Assembly (NCBI GenBank): GCA_030540195.1
Contig: JAUNWT010000010.1
Span: 1-44,136 of the forward strand
Origin: Bacillota bacterium
GTDB lineage: Bacteria; Bacillota_I; Bacilli_A; Erysipelotrichales; Coprobacillaceae
Direction: 5' to 3'
DNA length: 44,136 nucleotides
The notes under the pieces were generated by a model, which was not told where the DNA came from, made no database searches, and saw nothing but the letters and a program-made list of their open reading frames with translations. Positions 25,246 to 34,045 of the stretch are shown piece after piece (position 1 is the stretch's first letter; the number at the start of each line of letters is the position of its first letter). The translations under genes were made by a program, and so were the position numbers.

Positions 25246-25876
25246 AAATGAATTGATGAAAAATCTGTCACAAGCGTATTTATTATTGTCTGAAAAAAAG
25301 AAAGATGAATTTTCACGTATTTTAAATCGTTTATTGGCAGTAAATTATTTATGTGGCGGTCGAAAAAGGGATCGAGAAGATTATTATTTTATAAGTGAAA
25401 ATGAACAATTATTTAAAGATTTTCTAATGATGTTGGATTATGATTTTCACTTATACAAAGCAGACCGTGTCATCTCTATTCGTAACCTTAATAACTATAA
25501 TCACTTAAATCTTAATCAAATGCAAACGATTGTTTTATTATTGCTTAGAAAACTCTATTTTCAAAAATCACAAGAGCTTCAAGATACGGAATTTATTCAT
25601 ATTACTTTAGGCGAACTTCATGGAGAAATAGAAGCAACAGGAATTTATAATGAACGTTTAAAGAAAACAGAGTTAAAAACGGTTTACCAATTTTTATCAC
25701 GTTACAATATTTGTGAACGTATTGGGGATTTAAATGAGGATGATTCACGTCTTATTATTTACCCAACAATCAATTATATTTTACCTGTTCAAAAAATAGA
25801 AGAAATCAATCAACGTATCCAACAATTTAAGAAAGGAGATCAATATGAAAACACTAACGAAAGTGAAACTGATTAA
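25238..25876 (+). CDS. jetB: Wadjet defence protein JetB (MukE-like, DUF4194)
   Basis: JetB is the MukE-like winged-helix subunit that bridges kleisin and SMC. The 212-residue product is a mixed helical protein with AVNYLCGGRKRDREDYYFI, a central LNQMQTIVLLLLRKLYF helix and TLGELHGEIEATGIY, consistent with DUF4194. It begins inside jetA (overlap eight bases) with AAGGAGAG upstream, and its last 32 bases overlap the start of jetC, so expression of the three subunits is coupled. Confidence 0.82.
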   Translation: MNKNELMKNLSQAYLLLSEKKKDEFSRILNRLLAVNYLCGGRKRDREDYYFISENEQLFKDFLMMLDYDFHLYKADRVISIRNLNNYNHLNLNQMQTIVLLLLRKLYFQKSQELQDTEFIHITLGELHGEIEATGIYNERLKKTELKTVYQFLSRYNICERIGDLNEDDSRLIIYPTINYILPVQKIEEINQRIQQFKKGDQYENTNESETD

Positions 25877-28800
25877 TTGGCATACTTTTTCAAATACTGA
25901 ATTTGAAATTTATAAAAATGCTTTAATTACAGGAGAAAATGGTACAGGGAAATCAACGATTCTCGATGCAATCCAATATGTACTTACAGTAGGAAAGTGT
26001 AAATTCAATAAAGCGGCAAGTGATATAGGGAATCGTACACTTGAGTCTTATATTCGTTGTAAAACAGGGATTGAAGGACATGAATATGTAAGAAATGGGG
26101 ATGTGACAACTTATATTGCTTTAGAATTTTTTGATGAAAAAACAAAGGATTATCAAATTATTGGAACTGTTATTGATTTACCATCTGGTGGACGTCTTAA
26201 TCGTGATTTTTTTCAAATTCTCGACTGTCAAATAAATGATGTTGTTTTTATTGAAGAAAGAAAAGTTTTAACAAAGAAAGAATTTAAAAATGCACTGACT
26301 AATAATAAACAACAAGGATTTTTTAAAGATACTATTAAAGAGGGAGAAAGGCTTTTTGGAAATGCTTTAGGTGTAAAACCTAAATATTTTGATTTAGTAA
26401 CAAGAGCACTTGCGTTTAAAGCCATTGATAATGTTTATCAATTCATTGTTGATTTTTTACTTAAAGAAGATTTTGTGGATATTCAAAATTTAAGAGATAG
26501 TATTAAACATTATAAAGTTCTTGAAGAAAAACTAAAAATATCTAAGAAAGAGTGTGATGCTTTGGAAGAAGTTGTAAAGCTTCACAACCGTTATTTAGAA
26601 AATGATTTCCAAATTGATATTCTTGATTGCACAAAAGAAAAACTCTATGAAAGAGAATTACGCTTTTTAATTGAAAATAGTCAAAAAAGATATCAAACAA
26701 TTGAAGATCAATTAAAATTCATTCAACAAAAACTCAATCAACTTCATCAAGATGAAGAAAGTTATCAAGAAAAATATCATCAACTCGATCAATCATTAAG
26801 AGAAAATGATACCTATAATTTGAAAAATGATTTAAAGAAGGAATGTGATCGTCTAAAAAAAGAAAAAGAGGATAAACATAAAGAATACCTTGGATTATTA
26901 GATGAACTTCAACAAGAAGCCAAACTTTTAAAAGAATTACATATACAAAAAGCATTTATTAAAGCCATTGAAAATGAAGAATATCAAACAGAAACACTTT
27001 CTACATATTTGCGAAAAGTCGAACAAGAAATTAAGGAAAGAACAAACAAGGCTAATCAACAACTTTCTTCATTGCAATTAACGATTACTCAAAATGTCAA
27101 CCAATATAATCAATATCAAGAAGAATATACTTCTTTGAAAGAAAATCAACTCTATTATCGTAAAGAAATCCAAGAATTGATTCATTTATTAAATGAACAA
27201 CTTACAAAACACTTTGGAAAAGAAATCGAAGTAAAACCATTATGCGAATACATCGAAGTCAAAGATGAAAAATGGCGTAATGCTTTAGAAGGTTATTTAA
27301 ATAGTCAAAGATTTGATTTAATTATTGAACCAGAATATTTTGAATATGCTCTTCTTGTTTATGAAGAATATAAAAATAAAAGAGGAATCTATGGCGTAGG
27401 GATTGTGGATGTTGCCAAACTTGCTAAATATGAAGATGTTGCTTTAAAGGAAACTTTGGCAAATCAATTAGAATGTAAAAATACATATGCAAGATGGTAT
27501 GTCAATATGTTACTTTCAAGAGTTCATTGTGTAGATGATGTCACACAACTAAGAAATTATCCAACAGCGATTACACCAACTTGTATGCTTTATAAAAACT
27601 ATACAGCAAGAGCACTCAATCCTCGTATTTACAATAAACCTTATATTGGTTTAGGGGCTATCAAGATTCAATTAAAGACAATTGAACAACAATTAGAAGT
27701 TTTACAACAAGAAATTAAACAACAAAAATTAGAACTTGAAACATTAAAAAATACACAATCTTTATTAAAAAAATCAAATGCCGATAAAATACTTTATCGT
27801 ATTGATCTTCTTGATAAATATCATAATCTTGAAAAAGAATATCAAGAAGTCAATGAGCGTTATCAAAAATTAGAACTTGATGATTCAATCATTTCTTTAC
27901 AAGAAGAATGTGATACGGTAAAGAAACAACTTGATCAAACAAAAAAAGAAAAAGAAAATGCTTTAATGAAAAAAGGAAGTCTTGAAAATAATCTTGAAAC
28001 ATTTAAAGAACAGCTTGAACAAACTCAAGAAAGCTATGATGTTTTACATGAAAAAATCATTCAATTTGAAATGGATCATTTAGAACTTTCACAAAAAGCA
28101 GATCAACAAGTTATTGATTATTTAAAACGCTTTGTAAAAGATTTTAAAGCGATGAAAAATGAAATTGATTATCAAAAATCAGTTTCTCAAAAGAAAGCTC
28201 GTCAAGTAGAATCACAAATTGAAATGAAGATGAAAGACTATAATGATGAATATAATATAGGCTTTGAAAATTCTTTAAAAGATAATGAAAGTTATAAACA
28301 AAGATATCATCAATTAAAAGATATGGATATTGTATCTAAAGAAGAAAAAACAAGACAAGCAAAATTAAAATGTGAAGAATCATTTAAAACTTCTTTTATT
28401 TCGGGATTAAATGAAAAAATTGAAAATGCGAAGAAAGATATTCATGAATTAAATAAAGGATTAGCACAAAGAGATTTCAATGGAGAAACTTACGAATTCT
28501 GTGTTTCACCAACTTCAAGAGATGATTTTAAAGAGTACTATAAGATCATTCAATCTGGTAAAGAATATATGGCAAATAATCTTTTATCAGAAACATTAAA
28601 TGAGAGTCAAAGAAGAATTATGGATGAGTTGTTTGTTAAACTTTCTTCAGTAGAAAATGATCAAGAAACAGAAAAGATGTTACTTGAATATACGGATTAT
28701 CGTAATTATTTAGATTATGATATAAAAATAAAATATGATAGTGGTGATTTTGCTTATTTTTCAAAAGTCAATAAAGAAAAATCAGGTGGAGAAACGCAAA

Positions 28801-29087
28801 CACCATTCTATGTAATTATGGCAGCAAGTTTTGAACAAGTTGTACGTAATCGAAATCAAAATGAAGGTTTTGGTTGTGTTGTTATTTTTGATGAAGCGTT
28901 TAATAACATGGATGAACAAAGAATACAAGAAATGATCAAGTTCTATAATGAACGTGAAATACAAACATTTATTGCAGTACCACCATCAAGAGCAAGTACA
29001 ATTATTCCTTATGTCAATACAAGATTACTTGTTATTAAACAAAATCAACATTCCTTTGTCGAAGGCTTTAGAGATGAAGAGTTATAG
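25845..29087 (+). CDS. jetC: Wadjet SMC-like ATPase JetC
   Basis: JetC is the MukB-like motor that extrudes DNA loops in Wadjet. The 1080-residue protein has Walker A GENGTGKST at 30-38, long glutamine- and lysine-rich coiled-coil arms (roughly 220-430 and 640-900) around a hinge-like globular region (about 440-610), the ABC signature SGGETQTPF at 980-988, and Walker B with D1016-E1017 in VVIFDEAFNNMD. All ATPase residues appear intact. GAAAGGAGAT precedes the ATG inside jetB. It overlaps jetD by 14 bases. Confidence 0.9.
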   Translation: MKTLTKVKLINWHTFSNTEFEIYKNALITGENGTGKSTILDAIQYVLTVGKCKFNKAASDIGNRTLESYIRCKTGIEGHEYVRNGDVTTYIALEFFDEKTKDYQIIGTVIDLPSGGRLNRDFFQILDCQINDVVFIEERKVLTKKEFKNALTNNKQQGFFKDTIKEGERLFGNALGVKPKYFDLVTRALAFKAIDNVYQFIVDFLLKEDFVDIQNLRDSIKHYKVLEEKLKISKKECDALEEVVKLHNRYLENDFQIDILDCTKEKLYERELRFLIENSQKRYQTIEDQLKFIQQKLNQLHQDEESYQEKYHQLDQSLRENDTYNLKNDLKKECDRLKKEKEDKHKEYLGLLDELQQEAKLLKELHIQKAFIKAIENEEYQTETLSTYLRKVEQEIKERTNKANQQLSSLQLTITQNVNQYNQYQEEYTSLKENQLYYRKEIQELIHLLNEQLTKHFGKEIEVKPLCEYIEVKDEKWRNALEGYLNSQRFDLIIEPEYFEYALLVYEEYKNKRGIYGVGIVDVAKLAKYEDVALKETLANQLECKNTYARWYVNMLLSRVHCVDDVTQLRNYPTAITPTCMLYKNYTARALNPRIYNKPYIGLGAIKIQLKTIEQQLEVLQQEIKQQKLELETLKNTQSLLKKSNADKILYRIDLLDKYHNLEKEYQEVNERYQKLELDDSIISLQEECDTVKKQLDQTKKEKENALMKKGSLENNLETFKEQLEQTQESYDVLHEKIIQFEMDHLELSQKADQQVIDYLKRFVKDFKAMKNEIDYQKSVSQKKARQVESQIEMKMKDYNDEYNIGFENSLKDNESYKQRYHQLKDMDIVSKEEKTRQAKLKCEESFKTSFISGLNEKIENAKKDIHELNKGLAQRDFNGETYEFCVSPTSRDDFKEYYKIIQSGKEYMANNLLSETLNESQRRIMDELFVKLSSVENDQETEKMLLEYTDYRNYLDYDIKIKYDSGDFAYFSKVNKEKSGGETQTPFYVIMAASFEQVVRNRNQNEGFGCVVIFDEAFNNMDEQRIQEMIKFYNEREIQTFIAVPPSRASTIIPYVNTRLLVIKQNQHSFVEGFRDEEL

Positions 29088-30288
29088 AAAAGAAATTTTA
29101 GAATATTTTATAAAAAGTTATGAAAATAGTGCCTATGGAAATGGCTTATCATCAAGTCCAAGAAGGATCACTTTTAATCTTAATAAAAAGTATCCAAATT
29201 ATGGTGGCAGTCGTTTTTATGAATTGACAGAGGAAATTGAAAAGGTTGTTTTTCAATTATACGAAGAGGGGTTTGTTGAATTTTCAAATAAGAGTATCTA
29301 TGGTAAAAGAGTGCTTGAATTTGTTAATAATGAAGAAAATATAGAAAAGATTTATCATGAGTTACAAAGAAAATCTTTAAAAGAGAAAAAAGAGAAATAT
29401 TTGTTGTATTTAGAAAAATATGATGATTCTTTCTTTACTGAATTTCAAAATGTTATAAAGAAAAAAGTTCAAAATAACAAGGGGTTATCACCTTATTTAA
29501 AAACAAACGATGTTGAAGATTTAGAAAATGTTATGAAAATACTGCAAGGAATGATAAATCAAGAAGAAGAGATTTCTTTTAGAAAGTTTTCTGAAAAAGT
29601 ATTAGGGGATACCAAAAAATTAGAAAAATATAAAAATAAAATTTATCATATTATTAAAGATTTTTATGATGATTCGATTGAAAACGTAGATGATGCCTTT
29701 GAACTATTCTATATACGTAAAAATCCTGCGTATGTTTATTTAAAAGGAAATGCTATTTTCCAAATAAATAATCAAGTTATTGATTTAAATGAAATGAATC
29801 ATTATTTTGTTTTACCAAGTATTTGTATCAAAGATTTGAAAATTAAGGATATTGAAGCAAAACAAGTAATGACTATTGAAAATTTAACATCTTTTCATGA
29901 TGTGTCTTTAAAAGATACTTTCTCTGTTTTTACAAATGGATTTCATAATCATGCTATAGAAGAATTTTTAAAATGTCTTTATGATTTTTTAGGAGAAAGA
30001 GTTTCTTATCTTCATTTTGGTGATATTGATGCAGGTGGTTTCCATATTTATGAATCCTTAATAAAGAAAACGAAAATTCCATTTCAAACATATAAAATGA
30101 ACGTTGATATGTTAAAGAAGTATAAAGCTTATACAAAACCTTTAACTGAAAATGATCGCAAGAGATTGCTTTTATTTGAAAAAAGGCACCAAGAAGTTAT
30201 TGGCTATATGTTAAAACATAATGTAAAATTAGAACAAGAGATCATAGGAGAAGAAGACGATGAAAGAAAAAACACTTACACGTATTAG
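29074..30288 (+). CDS. jetD: Wadjet nuclease JetD (DUF3322/DUF2220, Toprim)
   Basis: JetD is the topoisomerase VI-like nuclease that cleaves DNA held by JetABC. The 404-residue product has an N-terminal DUF3322-like helical region and a C-terminal DUF2220 Toprim domain. The Toprim acid residues are present: Glu269 in IENLTSF and the DxD pair Asp317/Asp319 in FGDIDAGGFHIYE. ATG at 29074 with GAAGG upstream gives a normal length; longer readings extend far into jetC. Its last 29 bases overlap a MazG-like gene. Confidence 0.87.
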   Translation: MKSYRKEILEYFIKSYENSAYGNGLSSSPRRITFNLNKKYPNYGGSRFYELTEEIEKVVFQLYEEGFVEFSNKSIYGKRVLEFVNNEENIEKIYHELQRKSLKEKKEKYLLYLEKYDDSFFTEFQNVIKKKVQNNKGLSPYLKTNDVEDLENVMKILQGMINQEEEISFRKFSEKVLGDTKKLEKYKNKIYHIIKDFYDDSIENVDDAFELFYIRKNPAYVYLKGNAIFQINNQVIDLNEMNHYFVLPSICIKDLKIKDIEAKQVMTIENLTSFHDVSLKDTFSVFTNGFHNHAIEEFLKCLYDFLGERVSYLHFGDIDAGGFHIYESLIKKTKIPFQTYKMNVDMLKKYKAYTKPLTENDRKRLLLFEKRHQEVIGYMLKHNVKLEQEIIGEEDDERKNTYTY

Positions 30289-30559
30289 AAAATTTACAGA
30301 GGATCGTAATTGGGATCAATTTCATTCGCCTGCAAATCTTGCAAAATCGATTTCTATTGAAGCAAGTGAACTTTTAGAATGTTTTCAATGGGATGAAGAA
30401 AACTTTGATTTACAGCATGTTAAAGAAGAGTTGGCAGATGTCATTATTTATAGTCAAGATTTGTTAGATAAATTAAACTTGGATGTTGATGAAATTGTGG
30501 ATATGAAAATGGCAATGAATGAAAAGAAATATCCTGTTGAAAAATGTAAAAGTAAATAA
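30260..30559 (+). CDS. MazG-like nucleotide pyrophosphohydrolase
   Basis: A 99-residue all-alpha NTP pyrophosphohydrolase of the MazG/dCTPase (RS21-C6) type, which hydrolyses (d)NTPs to monophosphates and pyrophosphate. The magnesium-binding acidic residues are visible as EASELLE (34-40) and EELADV (56-61) with FQW between, typical of the family. It starts inside jetD with AGGAG upstream, so it is part of the Wadjet transcript; it may be defence-linked nucleotide depletion or unrelated house-cleaning. Substrate preference cannot be told. Confidence 0.85.
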   Translation: MKEKTLTRIRKFTEDRNWDQFHSPANLAKSISIEASELLECFQWDEENFDLQHVKEELADVIIYSQDLLDKLNLDVDEIVDMKMAMNEKKYPVEKCKSK

Positions 30560-30572
30560 ATATGTGACAAAG

Positions 30573-30599
30573 AAAAACGGATGAAATTCCGTTTTTTTT
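30573..30599 (+). terminator. Intrinsic terminator of the Wadjet operon
   Basis: AAAAACGGA and TCCGTTTTT make a 9-bp stem around a six-base loop with further Ts. It marks the operon end after the MazG-like gene and before the next promoter. Confidence 0.87.
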
Positions 30600-30616
30600 C
30601 GTTATAAAGAATGAAT

Positions 30617-30645
30617 TTGCAAAAAAATTAATTTCAGTATATAAT
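30617..30645 (+). promoter_or_regulatory. Promoter for the 5-oxoproline operon
   Basis: TTGCAA (30617-30622) and a perfect TATAAT (30640-30645) are exactly 17 bases apart. The first gene begins 29 bases after the -10 with AAGGAGG between. Confidence 0.75.
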
Positions 30646-30673
30646 TTCACAGTCACTAAGGAGGAATTTTATA

Positions 30674-31384
30674 ATGGGAGACGCTATCAAACTTATCGGG
30701 ATAGTTATTGTTATCATTGGTTTTGCTTTAAAATTTGATACATTAGCTACCGTAGTTGTTGCAGGTATCGTTACTGGTTTAGTTGGCGGAATGTCTATTA
30801 TGGATATTTTATCAACACTTGGATCTGCTTTCCTTACAAACCGTACTGCAACATTATTTATTTTAACATTACCAGTTATTGGTCTATGTGAACGTATGGG
30901 ACTTCGCGATAAAGCCGTTGATTTTATCAGTGGTATCAAGAGTGCGACAACAGGTCGTTTATTATCTATTTGGCAAGTCATTCGTACAATTGCTTCAGCA
31001 TTTTCATTACGTATTGGAGGACATCCACAATTTATCCGTCCTTTAATCAACCCAATGGCACAAGCATGTGCAATTGCTAAATATGGAGAAGTTGATGAAA
31101 AAACTGAAGATGAAATTAAAGGGATGGCTGCAGGAACAGAAAACTATGGGAATTTCTTTGCCCAAAACTGTTTTATGGGTTCATCAGGAACTTTATTAAT
31201 TGTTTCGACTTTAAATGAAATCTTCAAATCACACAATATTGCTCAAGAAGTAACTGCTAATCAAATTGCTTTAAATTCAATTCCAATTGCTGTTATTTCA
31301 GTTATTGTGGGTATTGGTTATGCTTTATGGTATGATCGTAAATTAAAGAAACGTTTTAGTAAAAAGCAAGGAGGAGACAAATAG
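30674..31384 (+). CDS. 5-oxoproline transporter subunit, DUF969 family
   Basis: A 236-residue multispanning membrane protein. The start GDAIKLIGIVIVIIGFALKFD and the LPVIGLCERMGLRDKAV segment are typical of DUF969. DUF969 and DUF979 proteins occur together, very often beside pcp, and are annotated as the two subunits of a 5-oxoproline (pyroglutamate) transporter. Here they are followed by pcp, which supports that substrate. It is one base from the DUF979 gene. Confidence 0.88.
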   Translation: MGDAIKLIGIVIVIIGFALKFDTLATVVVAGIVTGLVGGMSIMDILSTLGSAFLTNRTATLFILTLPVIGLCERMGLRDKAVDFISGIKSATTGRLLSIWQVIRTIASAFSLRIGGHPQFIRPLINPMAQACAIAKYGEVDEKTEDEIKGMAAGTENYGNFFAQNCFMGSSGTLLIVSTLNEIFKSHNIAQEVTANQIALNSIPIAVISVIVGIGYALWYDRKLKKRFSKKQGGDK

Positions 31385-31385
31385 T

Positions 31386-32324
31386 ATGTTAGAAATGGAT
31401 TGGAATACAAGTACAATTTTAGCAGAAGTATTCTATTGTATTATCGGACTTATTTTTGCTTTTACTGGAGTCAGTGCTTTAAAAAATAAAGAAGTTGAAA
31501 AAAGAACAACTACAGCCATCTTTTGGTTTATTTTAGCTATTACATTCATTGCTGGACCTTATATTCCTACATGGATCACAGGAGCATGTATTATTGTTTT
31601 AGCTATCTTAACTGCTTTTGGTTTAGTACAACCAGCTGCAATGCATATTCCTACTGCTAAAGAAACAAGAGAAAATGCAGATAAATATGGTTATAAATCA
31701 TTTATTCCACCAGTTGTTTTAGCTTTATCAGCAGTAGTTGTTGCAACATTCTTTACAGATTTAGGAGCAAACAATGCCATTGGTATCAGTGCTATTATTG
31801 GTTTAATTGTTGCTTACTTTATTTTCAAACCTAAATTTTCTTTACCATTTAAAGATGGCATTCGTTTAACAGATAACGTAGGAACAACAGGTATCTTACC
31901 ACAAGTTTTAGCAGCTTTAGGTTCATTATTTACAGCTGCAGGAGTCGGTGCGGTTATTGCTGCAGGAGTCGGTGCTATTATTCCTGAAGGAAATCATCTT
32001 ATTGCCGTCGCTGTTTATTGTATTGGTATGGCCTTATTTACAATGATCATGGGTAATGGTTTTGCTGCTTTTGCGGTTATTACAGTAGGTATTGGTTATC
32101 CATTCTTAATTGCTCAAGGGGCTAATCCAGTTATTGTTGGTGCTTTAGGGTTAACTGCAGGATATTGTGGTACTTTAATGACACCAATGGCTGCAAACTT
32201 TAATATTATGCCAGCGGCTTTATTGGAAACGAAGAGTAAATATGCTATAATAATTTCACAATTGCCAGTTGCGTTAATTATGTTAGCAATACATATCGTT
32301 TTAATGTATGTATTAGCTTTCTAG
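31386..32324 (+). CDS. 5-oxoproline transporter subunit, DUF979 family
   Basis: A 312-residue membrane protein with many hydrophobic helices, a [20 protein letters not shown] loop after the first helices, and Gly-rich segments such as [19 protein letters not shown]. It pairs with the DUF969 subunit upstream. GGAGGAG precedes the ATG at about ten bases. The last helix runs to the stop, so the C-terminus is at the membrane. Function is inferred from the family and from pcp next door. Confidence 0.88.
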   Translation: MLEMDWNTSTILAEVFYCIIGLIFAFTGVSALKNKEVEKRTTTAIFWFILAITFIAGPYIPTWITGACIIVLAILTAFGLVQPAAMHIPTAKETRENADKYGYKSFIPPVVLALSAVVVATFFTDLGANNAIGISAIIGLIVAYFIFKPKFSLPFKDGIRLTDNVGTTGILPQVLAALGSLFTAAGVGAVIAAGVGAIIPEGNHLIAVAVYCIGMALFTMIMGNGFAAFAVITVGIGYPFLIAQGANPVIVGALGLTAGYCGTLMTPMAANFNIMPAALLETKSKYAIIISQLPVALIMLAIHIVLMYVLAF

Positions 32325-32335
32325 GAGGAAAAGAA

Positions 32336-32980
32336 ATGAAATTATTATTAACTGCATTTGATCCTTTTGGAGGAGAAAAAATCAATCCAGCTTTAGAAGC
32401 TGTCAAACGTGTTCAAGATAAAATTGGTGATCTTGAAATCGTTAAATTAGAAGTACCAACTGTTTTCTATAAATCAATTGATACAGTTGCAAATGCTATT
32501 GAAAAAGAACATCCAGACGTTGTTTTATGTATTGGACAAGCTGGTGGAAGATTTGACTTAACACCAGAAAGAGTTGCTATCAATATTAATGATGCACGTA
32601 TTCCTGATAATGAAGGAAATCAACCTTTAAGTGGTCCAATCTTTGAAGATGGAGAAAATGCCTATTTTTCATCTTTACCAATCAAAGCAATGGTTGCTGA
32701 AATTAGAAAAGCAGATATTCCTGCAAGTGTTTCCAATTCGGCAGGAACTTATGTATGTAACCATTTAATGTATGGTGTTCTTTATACAATTGCTAAAAAA
32801 TACCCATCAATGCGTGGTGGATTTATGCATGTACCGTTTATTACAAGCCAAGTTGCTAATCGTCCAACAAATGCACCAAGTTTATCACTTGATACAATTG
32901 TTAAAGGAATTGAAGCTGCTTGTAAGGCAATTGCTGAAAATCCAGAAGATATTGTCGCTGTTGAAGGACATACACATTAG
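32336..32980 (+). CDS. pcp: Pyroglutamyl-peptidase I
   Basis: Pcp removes N-terminal pyroglutamate from peptides. The 214-residue cysteine peptidase (family C15) shows [19 protein letters not shown], the catalytic Glu in [19 protein letters not shown], the catalytic Cys in [14 protein letters not shown], and His in GGFMHVPF. The released 5-oxoproline would be the substrate of the transporter genes just upstream. It ends the operon with a strong terminator. Confidence 0.96.
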   Translation: MKLLLTAFDPFGGEKINPALEAVKRVQDKIGDLEIVKLEVPTVFYKSIDTVANAIEKEHPDVVLCIGQAGGRFDLTPERVAININDARIPDNEGNQPLSGPIFEDGENAYFSSLPIKAMVAEIRKADIPASVSNSAGTYVCNHLMYGVLYTIAKKYPSMRGGFMHVPFITSQVANRPTNAPSLSLDTIVKGIEAACKAIAENPEDIVAVEGHTH

Positions 32981-32985
32981 TTATC

Positions 32986-33019
32986 AAAAACTAGAGTTAG
33001 AAATAATTCTAGTTTTTTT
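32986..33019 (+). terminator. Intrinsic terminator after pcp
   Basis: A 14-bp A/T-rich stem (AAAAACTAGAGTTA with TAATTCTAGTTTTT, one G-T pair) is capped by a GAAA tetraloop and followed by Ts. It isolates the pcp operon from the molybdenum operon. Confidence 0.87.
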
Positions 33020-33039
33020 ATTTTGTCTAAAATATTTTG

Positions 33040-33068
33040 TTGAAATTTGTAATGTAATCTATTAAATT
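33040..33068 (+). promoter_or_regulatory. Candidate promoter for the molybdenum-selenium operon
   Basis: TTGAAA (33040-33045) has a weak -10 (TTAAAT at 33062-33067, 16-base spacing, or TAAATT one base on). It is the best pair in the gap between the pcp terminator and moaA, but the -10 is poor, as in regulated promoters. Confidence 0.35.
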
Positions 33069-33076
33069 ATTAATAG
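33059..33076 (+). promoter_or_regulatory. Operator-like dyad overlapping the candidate -10 of the molybdenum operon
   Basis: CTATTAA and TTAATAG form a perfect 7-4-7 inverted repeat around ATTA. Binding here would cover the -10. The operon encodes its own ModE-type DNA-binding protein, a natural candidate to bind it; that link is inference. Confidence 0.5.
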
Positions 33077-33077
33077 G

Positions 33078-33099
33078 GTTATTCTCATTCGAGAATAAC
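33078..33099 (+). promoter_or_regulatory. Hairpin abutting the moaA ribosome binding site
   Basis: GTTATTCTC and GAGAATAAC make a perfect 9-bp stem around ATTC and end one base before GGAGGG (33100-33105). It has no T run, so it is not a terminator; it could steer access to the ribosome binding site or be a second protein-binding dyad. It does not look like the larger Moco RNA element. Confidence 0.55.
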
Positions 33100-33108
33100 G
33101 GAGGGCTT

Positions 33109-34044
33109 ATGTTAGATTCATATCAAAGAAAAATAGATTATATGCGTATTTCCATTACAGATCGTTGTCACTTTGAATGTACTTATTGTAAAAGTGATCA
33201 TCCACAAAAATTAAAACATCAAGATATTTTATCTTATGAACAATTATTGCTTATTGTTGATCAAGCTATCCAATTAGGAATCAATAAATTTAAAATTACA
33301 GGTGGCGAACCAACGCTAAGAAAAGATTATCTTTTCTTTATTAAAGAATTAAAAAAACGAAATGTTCAAGTCACTTTAACGACCAATGGTTCTTTATTTA
33401 CTAAAAATGATTTAGATAGTTTAAAAATAATAGGGATAGATGGCATTAATTTTTCAATAGATACCCTTGATCCAAAAGAGTATTTTTTATTGACGCAACA
33501 AGATTGTTTAGAAACAGTTTTAGATAATCTGTTTTACGCCTATCAACTTAAAATTCCTGTAAAAATAAATTGTGTGATAGATGATACCTTTCATTTAAAA
33601 CGTTTTGATAATCTATTGGAATTGATTAAAGATAAAAAAATTGCAGTACGTTTTATTGAACTCATGCCTTTAAATAAAGAACAACGAAATCAAAAAATAA
33701 GAGATGTTATAAATTATTTAAAAAAATATCCAATTCAAGAATGTTTAGATAAATTAGGAAATGGACCAGCCCATTATTATACAATAGAAGGTTATCAAGG
33801 CTATATAGGATTTATCGAAGCACTTCATCATAAGTTTTGTAGTCAATGCAATCGTCTTCGTTTAACAAGTATAGGAAAGATCAAACCATGTTTGTTTTAT
33901 GAAGAAATGTATGATTTAAAGCCGTATCTTAATAATACAAACCAATTGCGTTTACATCTTGAAAAAGCAATCGAATTGAAACCAAAAGAGCATCATTTTG
34001 AAGAGGATGTTTCTTATACAAAAATGAATGAAATAGGGGGTTAA
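33109..34044 (+). CDS. moaA: GTP 3',8-cyclase MoaA
   Basis: MoaA is the radical-SAM enzyme that starts molybdopterin synthesis from GTP. The 311-residue protein has the N-terminal [4Fe-4S] motif C20-x3-C24-x2-C27 (RCHFECTYC), ITGGEPTLR, and the second cluster in FCSQCNRLRLTSIGKIKPC. It ends in the conserved Gly-Gly needed for activity in the family. It is somewhat shorter than the usual 325-335 residues. GGAGGG precedes the ATG. First gene of the molybdenum-selenium operon. Confidence 0.95.
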   Translation: MLDSYQRKIDYMRISITDRCHFECTYCKSDHPQKLKHQDILSYEQLLLIVDQAIQLGINKFKITGGEPTLRKDYLFFIKELKKRNVQVTLTTNGSLFTKNDLDSLKIIGIDGINFSIDTLDPKEYFLLTQQDCLETVLDNLFYAYQLKIPVKINCVIDDTFHLKRFDNLLELIKDKKIAVRFIELMPLNKEQRNQKIRDVINYLKKYPIQECLDKLGNGPAHYYTIEGYQGYIGFIEALHHKFCSQCNRLRLTSIGKIKPCLFYEEMYDLKPYLNNTNQLRLHLEKAIELKPKEHHFEEDVSYTKMNEIGG

Positions 34045-34045
34045 T

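Noticed and set aside
28948-29073. Longer jetD reading frame beginning within the jetC Walker B region
   Set aside because: It would add 42 residues mirrored from the jetC frame; ATG at 29074 has GAAGG and gives a normal length.
23893-30559. Phage, prophage or integrative element carrying the Wadjet genes
   Set aside because: No integrase, tRNA, attachment repeats or structural phage genes are seen on either side.
30634-31050. 138-residue minus-strand open reading frame across the DUF969 gene
   Set aside because: It overlaps a well-supported membrane-protein gene and its promoter and has no family resemblance.
33000-33108. Moco or other known riboswitch before moaA
   Set aside because: The gap holds only two short simple dyads, too small for the multi-stem Moco RNA element.
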